Shown here piece by piece: positions 18,878 to 27,799 of a DNA stretch of 64,000 bases. The notes beneath the pieces are model-generated. The model was not told where the DNA came from, searched no databases, and worked only from the letters and a program-made list of their open reading frames with translations. Made by a program: the position numbers and the translations under genes. Within the stretch, counting starts at the first letter, position 1. Each line of letters begins with the position of its first letter. The DNA comes from Bog-756 sp963696495 (lineage in GTDB: Bacteria; Actinomycetota; Acidimicrobiia; Acidimicrobiales; RAAP-2), in contig CAVOKJ010000007.1 in NCBI GenBank assembly GCA_963696495.1, forward strand, positions 124,001 to 188,000, given 5' to 3'.

Positions 18878-20407
18878 GTGTCGACCTTCCACCGACCACT
18901 CAGAGTGACTGAGCTACTACAAATGGCACTGAGATGGCGCCTCCACTATCCGGCCCGTGGAGAGGCCGGGCCCGAGCCGAGTTTTGGCGGCACACGGCTG
19001 AGGTCGCCTGCTCGACCCGGCAGAGCTTTCTCTGTTCAGACGAGTCTCGGAAGTGCCGACACAATCATTGTGGAACCAGAGATCTCAGAGCTGACTGCCG
19101 TCTCCATGAGGAAAGACGGCTTTGGCGGCATTCTGTCCTGCTCGGACTCGATGCGTGAGATCCTCGGCTGGGATACCGCCGCCCTGGTTGGGGCCCGGTC
19201 ACTCGACTACATCCACCCCGACGATCATGACTTCGTCGTGAATCAGTGGATAGCGATGTTGGAGGAACCAGGTTCGACCCAGGTACTGCGATACCGACAC
19301 CGTCATAGTGACGGCTCATGGATGAACGTCGAAGCCACAAACGAGAACAGGCTCGATCTCGACGGATGGGTCTGCTGTTCGTTGATCGCCATCGACAAGG
19401 CAGAGGACGATCCCGCCGAGGTGGGAAGAGTCCATTCTGAAATGAGCGCGATCCGACTCGTCCGCTCGGGCGAGCGACTCTTACGTCGGTTGGCCGAAGG
19501 ACTCTCGATCGGGGTGGCCTACATCACGGCTGATGGTGCGGTCACCTATGTGAATTCGCGGTGTCAGATACTGCTCGGTTTGAACGCAGGCGTTCATATG
19601 GATGCGATCCCTGCAGCCCGCCTCAACAAAAAGGACACCCAGGCAGTCCAGAAGGAGCTGACACAGATCATGGGAACGGCCGGCGAAGCAACGCTCACGG
19701 TGGTGGACCAGGCCGAGTCAGCTCGTCCCATCCTGCGAATCGTTATGCGAGGTCTGGCCCAGGACTCCGAAGGTCCGGCGGGAATTGTGCTGTCCATCGA
19801 GGATGTGACTGATGTGACGCGAGCCACGGAGGACCTTGAGCGGAGGGCGAGCACTGATCCGTTGACCGGCGTTCTCAATCGGGCAGCCACAATCGAGTTC
19901 CTCGACCTTGCGCTGCACAACAACGAAAGACTGGCGGTGGCATTTGTCGATGTTGACCGCATGAAGGCTCAAAACGATTTGCTGGGCCACGCAGGAGGCG
20001 ACGTTCTGCTCGTCGAAACGGCACGCCGTCTCAACGAGGCGGTGAGGCCTGGGGACATCGTGGGACGCTTGGGCGGAGACGAATTCGTAGCGGTCTGTCG
20101 GCACATCACGACTCCAGCAGCAGCGACGGCACTGGCGGAGCGACTGGCACGCGCAATGCACTGGGTGTTCTCGGCTGGGACGTCCAGCTTTCCGGTATCG
20201 GCGTCGGTGGGAGTGGTGCATTGCGTTGACGCTGAGAGCACCGCTGAAGTGATTGCCAGGGCGGACGTCGCGATGTATCGAGCCAAAGGGTCGGGTGTCG
20301 GCGACCCCGTGATGTGGAGCGAGTCGCTCTCAGCCACAGACCCGGACATCTTCGAGCAGGCTCGGTTGCACCGACTCCCATCGAGGGAGTCTGATCCCGG
20401 ACGCTGA
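18878..20407 (+). CDS. PAS-PAS-GGDEF diguanylate cyclase
   Basis: A protein of up to 509 residues that should make cyclic di-GMP from two GTP. A PAS domain lies at about 70-170 (MREILGWDTAALVG, YIHPDDHDF), a second PAS-like region at about 200-310, and the GGDEF domain at about 325-490 with DPLTGVLNRAA and an intact RLGGDEFVAV active site. No EAL domain follows. No RxxD inhibitory site is obvious. The N-terminal 64 residues are unlike PAS and include a copy of the intergenic CGGCTGAG repeat at 18989, so translation may start at the in-frame GTG 19070. It is divergent from copy B of the GH25-like gene, and a stem-loop follows the stop. Confidence 0.9.
   Translation: MSTFHRPLRVTELLQMALRWRLHYPARGEAGPEPSFGGTRLRSPARPGRAFSVQTSLGSADTIIVEPEISELTAVSMRKDGFGGILSCSDSMREILGWDTAALVGARSLDYIHPDDHDFVVNQWIAMLEEPGSTQVLRYRHRHSDGSWMNVEATNENRLDLDGWVCCSLIAIDKAEDDPAEVGRVHSEMSAIRLVRSGERLLRRLAEGLSIGVAYITADGAVTYVNSRCQILLGLNAGVHMDAIPAARLNKKDTQAVQKELTQIMGTAGEATLTVVDQAESARPILRIVMRGLAQDSEGPAGIVLSIEDVTDVTRATEDLERRASTDPLTGVLNRAATIEFLDLALHNNERLAVAFVDVDRMKAQNDLLGHAGGDVLLVETARRLNEAVRPGDIVGRLGGDEFVAVCRHITTPAAATALAERLARAMHWVFSAGTSSFPVSASVGVVHCVDAESTAEVIARADVAMYRAKGSGVGDPVMWSESLSATDPDIFEQARLHRLPSRESDPGR
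18989..19008 (+). repeat. Interspersed repeat family A, half copy
   Basis: Right half of the family A palindrome (CGGCTGAGGTCGCC) lying inside the nominal 5' end of the diguanylate cyclase frame. Its left arm is not recognisable. Its presence suggests the true start codon is downstream. Confidence 0.5.
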
Positions 20408-20849
20408 CCCCAGCCGGCGCTGTTGCCGCCCCCGGACTATCAGCCGAAATACGGCTGATGGTCATTTTCGCCTTCCCACCCTCTGCCTTGTTCGACGGGT
20501 ATCCTCGCTCGCCGGGCAAGGCTCTTGGTCGCCCATTTCGATCTGCCCACTGGCGAGTGGGGCCATGATCTCCTCCGCGACGACCCGCAAATCGGGCGTT
20601 GGCCAGCCACACGGGATAGCAATCGAGAGTTGCAATCCCTTCAGCGTGGATCTAAGGTTCTTTCCAGGCGGGAGCCGGTCGACATCGGGCATCGTGCTGG
20701 AGCGTGGATCTCCCGCACGAGTGCCCGACATCGACAGATCGGCGTGGCGGGAACAGAGCGGCTTTCGATTACTCAATCCTTTGGTGCCCGTCCATGATCG
20801 CTGCTGCAGTGGCCGCACCGTCGAGGGTTGGGAAACTGACGGAGCCGGG
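20408..20849. other. Gene-poor stretch with possible gene remnant
   Basis: Apart from the stem-loop at 20439-20459, no gene is firm. The minus strand between about 20480 and 20700 has a protein-like run (LPPGKNLRSTLKGLQLSIAI, then AEEIMAPLASGQIEMG) without a credible start or end, perhaps part of a decayed gene. Confidence 0.3.
20439..20459 (+). terminator. Stem-loop after the diguanylate cyclase (family A palindrome)
   Basis: Perfect arms ATCAGCCG and CGGCTGAT around the loop AAATA, 31 bases after the stop codon, followed by a short T-rich patch (CATTTTCG). It could act as a terminator. The arms match the core of the dispersed family A repeat, so it is also a copy of that family. Confidence 0.6.
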
Positions 20850-21647
20850 TCAGCCTCGCCGCTGAGTCGTCGGAGGCGACCAGTCTGGGTCCGGTTCAAG
20901 GAACTGCATGAGCAGTGCTTCCAAGCCGATGGCGAAGAGTGTCCACTCCTCGTCTTCACCGTTGGGGCCGGTGGGCTGCAGGATTACCCCAAGGTCAGGG
21001 TCCACATGCTGGCGTAGGGAGCACCCCTCGGCGAGAGCACCCGCGGCCACGCTCAGCTGGCGGAAGGTCAGCGGCTCCCTGACACGCATACCGAGGAGAG
21101 CGGCCAGACCCGCGTAAGCGCTCTCCCAAAGGGAGGTAAATCCTCGGTAGCCCTCCAGCAGAGCCGCTCGGATTCGCCGCTGATACTCGGTCTGTTGCCT
21201 CCCGGCATTGTTGGCGGTGGCCATCGCCCATACCGCGATCCACATCGACCAGTTGGGTGACTCGAGCAGCATGAAGCTATTGGCTGATCCGCCGACGCGG
21301 CACACCTCTCTCAGCGATCGCGAACGCGCCTCGGGACTCGAGAGGTCGAGGCTGTCGAGCAGAGGACCCAGCGACTTGACGGTCTCGTCGAATTCTCCCA
21401 GTGCGTCCTCTACGGCGATAGTGGCCAGAACATCAGCCTGATAGTCGGCCTGGTTCTCCCAGACGCGGCGGATGACAGAGGCGTTGGAGAGCTTGAGGCC
21501 GGTCTCCGCATCAATACGTTCGAACACCCTCTTGAAGGTGAGGGTATCGACGCCGACGCCGAACCCATCTTCGATGAGAACGAGGCGACCCATCTTGAGC
21601 ATGAGCGCGCGGAGTTCATCGCGGCTCTGTTTGGGTTGGCGTTTCAT
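20850..21647 (-). CDS. TetR-like transcriptional regulator
   Basis: A 265-residue protein with an N-terminal helix-turn-helix-like region (LTFKRVFERIDAETGLKLSN then ASVIRRVWENQADYQADVL), in which the recognition-helix position and the following aromatic/hydrophobic pattern fit TetR regulators, and a larger helical ligand-binding part. Longer than the usual 190-220 residues because of the C-terminal extension. No adjacent target gene is evident; the neighbours are a remnant region and a transposase fragment. Regulated ligand or genes unknown. Confidence 0.65.
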   Translation of the reverse strand: MKRQPKQSRDELRALMLKMGRLVLIEDGFGVGVDTLTFKRVFERIDAETGLKLSNASVIRRVWENQADYQADVLATIAVEDALGEFDETVKSLGPLLDSLDLSSPEARSRSLREVCRVGGSANSFMLLESPNWSMWIAVWAMATANNAGRQQTEYQRRIRAALLEGYRGFTSLWESAYAGLAALLGMRVREPLTFRQLSVAAGALAEGCSLRQHVDPDLGVILQPTGPNGEDEEWTLFAIGLEALLMQFLEPDPDWSPPTTQRRG

Positions 21648-21899
21648 GGTCGGTGAGGACGATTCTGCTCGCTGTCAGAGTGGAAGTGGTGTCATGGGTG
21701 CTTGGCCCGAAGTGGATCGTTCGAACAACCTGAGATCAGGCCGCACGGGCGGCACGTTCAACACCAGGACTCTGCGGCACTCACGCCCTCATTAGGAGAC
21801 GTCAACCGCTCATTCGGACCTCACAATATCCGGTAGTGACGGTCGTGACGTCGGAGCGGCTTCTCGGCTGCGCTCTTCGTCTCCTGGTCGGCGGCAAAA

Positions 21900-22262
21900 C
21901 GAACGTGTTTTTTGGCACGAATAGGCGGCCATCAGCCGGAGGCGCAGGGGCTTGTCTTTGCCATGCCCGCCGAGTGCGGCGGAGGATCTGAAGTCCCGAT
22001 CGATGCCCTCGCCCTGACGCTGATGTCGTGATAGCGCTTGAGGTACATCGAGATCCTCTGGGGTCCGAAGTGCTCGTTCTGCCGGAGGCAGACGATCTTG
22101 CCCACCACCTCGGTCTTGGTCGTGTTGGGCTGTTCAGGGGTCCGGCCGAGGCGTCTCGCGGTCCTTCCTCGCCGAACTCCTCGTAGCGATGGAGCCACTT
22201 GTGGAAGCACGGTCGACTGATTCCGCAGTGACGGCAGGTCACGGCCACATTTTCCTCTCACA
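21900..22262 (-). pseudogene. IS481-family transposase N-terminal fragment
   Basis: Remains of a transposase in two frames. One frame gives the helix-turn-helix part (VTCRHCGISRPCFHKWLHRY, then EEFGEEG); the next gives LNSP-NTTKTEVVGKIVCLRQ and HFGPQRISMYLKRYHDIS, the spacing typical of IS481/IS3-type N-termini. The catalytic DDE core is missing. At least one frameshift and a truncation make it non-functional. It is a different element from the two fuller IS481 copies in the window. Confidence 0.7.
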
Positions 22263-22302
22263 AGGAGATCACTGACGTAAACGACCTCTGTCAGTCTTTT
22301 CC

Positions 22303-22551
22303 TTAGGAGTCTTCAGTACGCCCAAACTCGTCGTGGAACACAAGCGCCACCAGCACCGTCTCGGCAGCAGCCACCGAGCGCAGCCCGACCCAGAACACGC
22401 CGGCCACCGCGTCAATGACCAGGTCCCGAAAGGCGATCGAGCTAGCTGAGTTAGGCGCCTCGGAACCGGTTGCGGAAGAAGGCTCCGATCGGCGCCGATC
22501 TGCAGGGACTTCTGTTGAGGCCTGCTGAGTAGAAGCGCTAGCGCTTTGCAT
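22303..22551 (-). CDS. Hypothetical protein, 82 aa
   Basis: A short frame following the cupin gene on the same strand, overlapping its end by 14 bases. The first half is Ser/Ala-rich; the second holds FRDLVIDAVAGVFWVGLRSV and a mildly hydrophobic patch. No family recognised and no clear ribosome binding site. It may be a fortuitous frame or the end of a decayed gene. Confidence 0.3.
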   Translation of the reverse strand: MQSASASTQQASTEVPADRRRSEPSSATGSEAPNSASSIAFRDLVIDAVAGVFWVGLRSVAAAETVLVALVFHDEFGRTEDS

Positions 22552-22900
22552 AGTCGGCGTATCCCTGCCAGTCGATTACGACACAGGGATCATTGCCGAC
22601 AACCCAAGCATCATGGCCCGGCGATGCGACCATGAAATCACCGGGACCAAAGTCAGACTCGCTGCCATCATCCATGACGATCTTCATCTGTCCGGAGATG
22701 ACATAACCGGTGTGGGCGGCCTCGCAGCTTTTCGTGCCAGTAATCGGTTGCACGTGTTCGGACCACCGCCAGCCGGGCTCGAAGCGGGCTCGGCCAACAG
22801 CTCCCTGGCCGGTATCGATGATCTCGAGATACCCCATACCGCCCTCGAACTTCCGCACCTCATCGGGCGCGTCAAGACTCCTGCAAATTAGTGTCGACAT
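22538..22900 (-). CDS. Small cupin-domain protein
   Basis: A 120-residue single-domain cupin. The two cupin motifs are recognisable: HVQPITGTKSCEAAHTGYVI in the first half and GPGDFMVASPGHDAWVVGND in the second, within a beta-rich protein. Such proteins bind a metal and small ligands, or act as isomerases or regulators; the His pattern in motif 1 is weak. GGAGGAGG lies directly upstream of the ATG. No functional partner adjacent. Family firm, function unknown. Confidence 0.8.
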   Translation of the reverse strand: MSTLICRSLDAPDEVRKFEGGMGYLEIIDTGQGAVGRARFEPGWRWSEHVQPITGTKSCEAAHTGYVISGQMKIVMDDGSESDFGPGDFMVASPGHDAWVVGNDPCVVIDWQGYADYAKR

Positions 22901-23356
22901 TCCTCCTCCTAAAGGTGCTCAGTACTGCTACCCGTGCCCCTCCCGCTCCACCTCACACGTTCGCGCCAAGCACTTGTCGATTCAAGGGAGGACCTTGGTT
23001 TTCTGTAGGATTTTGTCTCGGAGGGTCGAAAACGACGGTGCTAGCACGTGGTCGGAGCTGGTTTCTTCTCTGTAGCGAGCCGAGCACCAGAAGGGGTGCG
23101 ATTTGTGTGCGCCCGCAACTTGGCCAGAGCGCACCGCTCCGGGTGTCCTGGGAGACACTGCAGGAGATTGTCCGATTCGAGCCCCTGGTCTGGATGTCAG
23201 ACAAGGCTTCAAATTCATCTCGGCTGGTGCTACAACATAATTAGTCCGAAAGAGGCCCCACCCCCCAGGGTCAATCGGCGGGCTCCGGGGTTGCAGCGAC
23301 CTCACGCCAGATCACGGTGATCGGCGTGAGGTCACTCCCCCTGGATCAGAAGTCCC
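22901..23356. other. Intergenic region before the first IS481 copy
   Basis: About 456 bases with overlapping short frames and no protein-like sequence. It must hold the cupin promoter. A run of Cs (CCCCACCCCCC) occurs near 23262. No RNA gene or repeat recognised. Confidence 0.35.
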
Positions 23357-24508
23357 CTAGCCCTTCCAGACCGAGGGTCGAGGTGACAGATGGGCGGTCG
23401 GGTTCATGGTGGTAATGGTCATGCTGCCTTGTTCTGCTTGAAGCTGTCGAGGACGTGCTTCGGGGTCCGGCCCCGCATGTAGTCCCCGTGGTTCTTTCGC
23501 CGGTGGTTGTAACGGATGAGCCAGGCATCGGCCTCGGCCTGGAGCTGGCGGATCGAGGTGAAGTGCCGGCGGTGGAATGCCGGACGCCAGCCCTCTTGGA
23601 GGATGGTGCCGTGGAACCGCTCGCACACCCGAGTTGTGGTTGGGGGACCGGGGAGGAATCCGCACGTGGGTGAGGTTCTTCGTGACCAGATGGGCCCGGA
23701 ACCCCGATGCGCCATATTCGGGCCCGTTGTCCGTGAGCACAGCCCGAACGCCCACTCCGAGCCGTCGGAAGTGCTTGAGCACCTGGTCGAGAAAGCGAAT
23801 GGTGTGGGTGGCGTTCACCGGTCCGAGCACGATGGCGACGGTCGCCCACCGGGTGAAGACGTCGATGGCGGTGAGTTGGTAGACCTTGCCCACGCCTTTC
23901 AGGTTCCCGACGTAGAAGCTGTCCAGGCAGAGGAGCTCCCCCGGGCCGCCGGCGGCCAGGCAGAACCCGAAGGGATCCTCCTCCCGGGCCGCCTCGGTCA
24001 CGAGGCCGGTGGTCATCATGGTGATGGCGGCCGCCCGGGCCACCCGCTGGGACCGCTTCCCGAGTCCGTGGGCCACCAGGTGTCGCTGCACGGTCGAGGG
24101 GGCGATGGAATAGCCCTGGTCATCTAGCCGGTCGGCGTATTGGCGGCACCCGATGGTCGGCTCCACCACGGCCAGGGTGAGCAGCTCGGCCACCACGTGG
24201 GTGGGAGTGGCGTTGGGTAACTGGGGTGTCCGTCGGGCCTTGGGCATCAAAGCCTCGAGTCCATAGCGTTCGGCCAGGGACCTCCACTCGTAGAAACGGG
24301 TGCGGGACACCCCGAAGTTCCGGCAGGCCTCGGCCACGTTGCCGGTCTCTCGGGCCAGATCAAGCAAACGGACGCGTCGCTGATAGATGATCTCTGCTGG
24401 GGTCACGGTGATGGGCTCCTTGATTCTTTGGTAGGAACCAAAGCGTCCATCGCCGGACCCCATCATCGGCTGGATGTGTAACGTCAACCCTCGGTCAGGA
24501 AGCCCTAG
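23357..24508 (-). mobile_element. IS481-family insertion sequence, copy 1 (defective)
   Basis: The element is bounded by CTAG at 23357-23360 and 24505-24508. Just inside, imperfect terminal inverted repeats of about 28 bases face each other (left CTTCCAGACCGAGGGT, right in reverse CTTCCTGACCGAGGGT). IS481 elements are known to target CTAG. Length is about 1,152 bp. The transposase is frameshifted, so the copy should not move on its own, although the related copy at 48.7 kb might mobilise it. Confidence 0.8.
23419..24418 (-). pseudogene. IS481 transposase with a frameshift near 23640
   Basis: The helix-turn-helix (GNVAEACRNFGVSRTRFYEW) and the first two catalytic Asp motifs (LCLDSFYVGNLKGVGK and LTDNGPEYG) are intact, but the reading frame breaks after RSPNHN. 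The remaining part, VCERFHGTILQEGWRPAFH with the catalytic Glu and the C-terminal YMRGRTPKHVLD, continues one frame away, consistent with one extra base. The intact copy at 48768-49835 reads straight through RSPNHNAVCERFHQTILQE, which fixes the position of the shift. Confidence 0.85.
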
Positions 24509-24847
24509 CCATTTGACTTGAGGGGGCGGCGGCGGAAGGCCGATTGCGAACAGGCGAAGCACCCCGATGTCATGGTGAAAGCCCGCCAGGCCCGATTTGG
24601 GTTCGCATCATCGAGGCAACAAGCCGTTGTTCACCTCCCGGTGCTAAGGCACGGCGGGTGAACCTCGAGTTGCTCGGTCAGAGGCTCGAGGGAGCTGTGC
24701 GGCCAGTTCAGGCGGTCCTCCATTGCGGGCCATTCCAGTCCTCTCGTGCCGTCTCGGGCAGTCGGTAACCACGGCCGACCCGGCGAAGGAGTCCGGGATA
24801 TCTCCGTCGGTGCATTCGGACGGATCGATCGAAGCTTCCGAAGGGAG
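24509..24847. other. Intergenic, no gene recognised
   Basis: About 340 bases between the right end of the IS481 copy and the methyltransferase stop codon. Only short overlapping frames are present, and no repeat of the dispersed families was seen. Confidence 0.35.
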
Positions 24848-25810
24848 TTAGGTGCGCCTTGCCACAATGATGTTCTGCTTCACTCCTGGTACGTCGTCGA
24901 GGAACTCCGTTACGCGGAAAGTCGGCGGCCAGCGGCGCTGCACGTAGGCGAGAGGTATCGCCGTCTCTCCGTAGGTGGCCGACGGGAGGTCTTCCCCCGC
25001 ACCGATTGGATCGCAACAGTATTCGCCGCTGTCGTAGCACTCGAGGGCGCCCTGGGTGTCCAGGAAGGCTGACCGCGCCCCAACTGTGCCGATGCGTCTG
25101 AACTCACTGACATTATGGAGATCACTCTCCTGCTCGCGGATCGCGGCGCAGTCGAGGATGAAGTCCCGCTCCCGGGTAGTCACGATCAGTGATCCTCCGG
25201 GCCGGAGGACTCGGGCGAACTCGGCGAGCCACTGGAGGTGCACCTGCTCCGTCAGATGCGAAAAGACCGAGAAGGCGAAGACCACGTCGACCGACGCGCT
25301 CGGCAGGTCCAGGGGCGGGAGCAGGTCGATCTGTTCGAAGGTTGCCCAGGGATTGCTGCTCCGACAGAGGTCGATCATCCCTTCGATGGGGTCGACTCCG
25401 AGAAGGCCATCCTTGCCAAAGTCCTTGATGAAGAATCGGGTGATCCGTCCCCAGCCGCAACCGAAGTCCACAGCCGACCTCGGATGGTCCGCGCTGGTCA
25501 CCCGAGACACGACCTTGTAGAACGAGAACGCCTCGCGCAGAGTATCTTCGCTGTGACGACCTGTGAAGCGGACCTGGATCTCTTCGGGCGGCAAGGTCGG
25601 AAGATACCCGTGCAACGAGGAGAACGTACGCTCGCCGTGCACACTGAGCCAATACCACTCCGATGGCGTCATGTGCCGGAACACCGAACTTGGCGGGAGA
25701 GAAGTGAGCCGTGCGGTGAGTACGTAGGGGATGGCTACGGCGGGACGAAACCACCGGCGAACCGTTGTGATCCGACTCGCGGCCATCTCGCTCCTCGTCT
25801 TCCGATCCAC
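24848..25810 (-). CDS. Class I SAM-dependent methyltransferase
   Basis: A 320-residue protein. Motif I is SAVDFGCGWGRITRFF at about residue 120; the acidic post-I residue is in GLLGVDPIEGMIDLC; motif II/III appears as VDVVFAFSVFSHLTE and VLRPGGSLIVTTRE. The N-terminal 100 residues are helical and specific to this subfamily. The pattern resembles methyltransferases acting on sugars or small metabolites rather than DNA. An ATG at about 25783 (MAASRITT) is an alternative start. Substrate unknown. Confidence 0.85.
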   Translation of the reverse strand: MDRKTRSEMAASRITTVRRWFRPAVAIPYVLTARLTSLPPSSVFRHMTPSEWYWLSVHGERTFSSLHGYLPTLPPEEIQVRFTGRHSEDTLREAFSFYKVVSRVTSADHPRSAVDFGCGWGRITRFFIKDFGKDGLLGVDPIEGMIDLCRSSNPWATFEQIDLLPPLDLPSASVDVVFAFSVFSHLTEQVHLQWLAEFARVLRPGGSLIVTTRERDFILDCAAIREQESDLHNVSEFRRIGTVGARSAFLDTQGALECYDSGEYCCDPIGAGEDLPSATYGETAIPLAYVQRRWPPTFRVTEFLDDVPGVKQNIIVARRT

Positions 25811-25993
25811 ACTTGCTGTCGGCCACAGACCATATCGGTGGAAGTGCCAGTCCTGCCTCGCATCTGGGCTTGCCGTGGCGCTCGGTCACCAGCAATCACC
25901 AGATACAGCTCTCCGACTTGCGATAAAGCTGCGGAGGGCAGCGGCTTGATGCCACCTACTGGGAGAAGCTGTGATCTCGATGGATTTGCGCAT

Positions 25994-26025
25994 CCTCAAC
26001 CGATGTGCGGCTGAGTACCACTCCC
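25994..26025. repeat. Interspersed repeat family A
   Basis: Arms CTCAaCCG and CGGcTGAG around a five-base loop, followed by TACCACTCCC, which matches the downstream extension of other copies (CACCACTCCC at 45731). Confidence 0.7.
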
Positions 26026-26140
26026 CCAGCTCGCCTGGCAAGGACGGTACGCTCCAGGGGCTTCACTCTCCAACTGGGAAACTGATCCGACCTAATTGGG
26101 AATCAATCCGCCAATCGGCAAGGCCACTCGTCCTGAACGA

Positions 26141-26171
26141 GTTGCCCCCATTCCCGGCATTCTGGGACAAC
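26141..26171. repeat. Interspersed repeat family B hairpin
   Basis: Arms GTTGcCCC and GGGaCAAC flank the core TTCCCGGCATT. The outer pairs differ from other copies while the core is kept. Confidence 0.65.
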
Positions 26172-26365
26172 CCCGTGCCTTCGTCCCCTGGCATGTAGTG
26201 GCCGACAGGTCACTCAGACCCGACCGAAACAATAGGGCCGGCTCCCCTGTCGCGGCTTCGCCATGGCGTCGATGTTCCCATCGACTACTAAGAAAGCGGT
26301 GGCGGTGTGAACAGCAGACTTGATTATGGTTCTGCGAATCGAGCTGGACTGATGGGTCACACTCG

Positions 26366-27580
26366 ATGAGTGCTGGACAGATGCCCAACGGTCGCCGTCG
26401 TTCGGGACCAAGGAGAGCCGCGTCCGTGAGCGTCTCTCAGGTTGGCTCACCAATTCCGAAAGCTGGCCATCGTCAAAAGGCCCTCCGCGTTGAAGGCCGA
26501 CACCGGTTCGGCCGATTCGCGGTGGCAAGCCTGGCCACTATTGCAGTGTTCGTGGTTGCGGCGCTCGTGCTCTCCAGTCATGGACCAGCTGCATCTGGAG
26601 GCGTGCCATTCGCGCCACGGGACGTGGTGGCGAGGACGTCGGTAAACCCGGGGCCTGGCTACTGGCTCGTTACCTCGACTGGACGGGTCTACGCATACGG
26701 TGGTGCAACCAACTACGGCGGTATGACCGGACAGCGCCTCAACAAGGCGATCGTCGGCATCGCCTCCACCCCCGACGGCCAGGGCTACTGGTTGTTCGGT
26801 GCAGACGGTGGGGTCTTCTCGTTCGGTGACGCCGCGTTCTATGGCTCGCAGGGAGCTACGGGCACGTCCTCTCCGGTAGTCGCCGGGGCAAGTGTGCGGC
26901 AGGGAGGAACGGGAGGAAGCGGCCCACCAGGGGCAACAGGTCTCACCGGGGCAACAGGTCTCACCGGGGCAACCGGTGCCCCCGGAACAGCCGGACTGCC
27001 TGGAGCGATGGGCCTTATCGGCCTGACCGGCGCCACCGGACCAGTCGGGCTGCCAGGAACAACAGGTGCCACCGGTGCCACCGGGCTCACCGGGGCGACC
27101 GGCATGGCGGGGCCGGTCGGGGCAACGGGCGCTACCGGACCGACTGGAGCAACCGGACCCCGGGGCCCGGTGGGTCAGCCAGATTACGGGTACATCTACA
27201 ACCTCGCAGCGCAGACAGTGGCGGTCGAAGGAGCAGTGCTCTTTGACAGCAATGGCCCGCTGTCCGGCTTCACGCACACCGCGGGGTCGGCGTCGATCAC
27301 GGTTGAGTCGGGGGGCACCTACCTCCTCGATTTCTCAATCTCTGGAACAGAGCCCAATCAATTCTCACTGTTTGACAATGCGAGTCCAGTTGCTGGGACC
27401 ACGTACGGTTCCGGCGCCGGCACCCAACAGAGTGGCGGTCAGGTGGTCGTAAGCCTTGCCGCTGGAGATGTGCTGACGTTGGTAAACCACTCGTCTGCAG
27501 CAGCCGTCGGGTTGGCCTCCGACATTGGAGGCACCCAAGCCAACGTCAATGCATCGCTTGTCATCGAAGAGCTCGGCTGA
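26366..27580 (+). CDS. Collagen-like surface protein with BclA-type C-terminal domain
   Basis: A 404-residue type II membrane or surface protein. A basic N-terminus and one transmembrane helix (FAVASLATIAVFVVAALVLS, 51-70) are followed by two GYWL.../GGVFSFGDA-type repeats (98-160) common in actinobacterial exported proteins, then about 28 Gly-X-Y triplets (186-271, rich in GATGLTGATG), and a C-terminal beta-rich domain (274-404) matching the trimerising domain of Bacillus exosporium protein BclA, with GTEPNQFSLF and the closing NASLVIEELG. It should form a stalked trimer at the cell surface. No ribosome binding site is clear. The DNA of the collagen part is internally repetitive. Confidence 0.85.
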   Translation: MSAGQMPNGRRRSGPRRAASVSVSQVGSPIPKAGHRQKALRVEGRHRFGRFAVASLATIAVFVVAALVLSSHGPAASGGVPFAPRDVVARTSVNPGPGYWLVTSTGRVYAYGGATNYGGMTGQRLNKAIVGIASTPDGQGYWLFGADGGVFSFGDAAFYGSQGATGTSSPVVAGASVRQGGTGGSGPPGATGLTGATGLTGATGAPGTAGLPGAMGLIGLTGATGPVGLPGTTGATGATGLTGATGMAGPVGATGATGPTGATGPRGPVGQPDYGYIYNLAAQTVAVEGAVLFDSNGPLSGFTHTAGSASITVESGGTYLLDFSISGTEPNQFSLFDNASPVAGTTYGSGAGTQQSGGQVVVSLAAGDVLTLVNHSSAAAVGLASDIGGTQANVNASLVIEELG

Positions 27581-27799
27581 GCATGGTGCGGGGAGGACTC
27601 AATAGTGCCCACCGAGTGATCGGACTCGTTGCACGAGAGAGCTGCTGCGAAGGATGTCGGTGCGATCGCTGGTGCCTACATGGAATTTTCACCGTCCCTT
27701 TGACGCTACTTCCTGGCTTCTACGTGTTAGAGGAGGGTCGGTGGCCCAAAGCGTTACGAAGTGAATCACCCCGGGTTCCATGACTGCTCCGGCTTTTGG

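Larger units (their letters stand above)
25811..26365. other. Intergenic region with two interspersed repeats
   Basis: About 555 bases without a credible gene. It contains a family A palindrome at 25994-26025 and a family B hairpin at 26141-26171, and should hold the promoter of the collagen-like gene. Confidence 0.5.
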
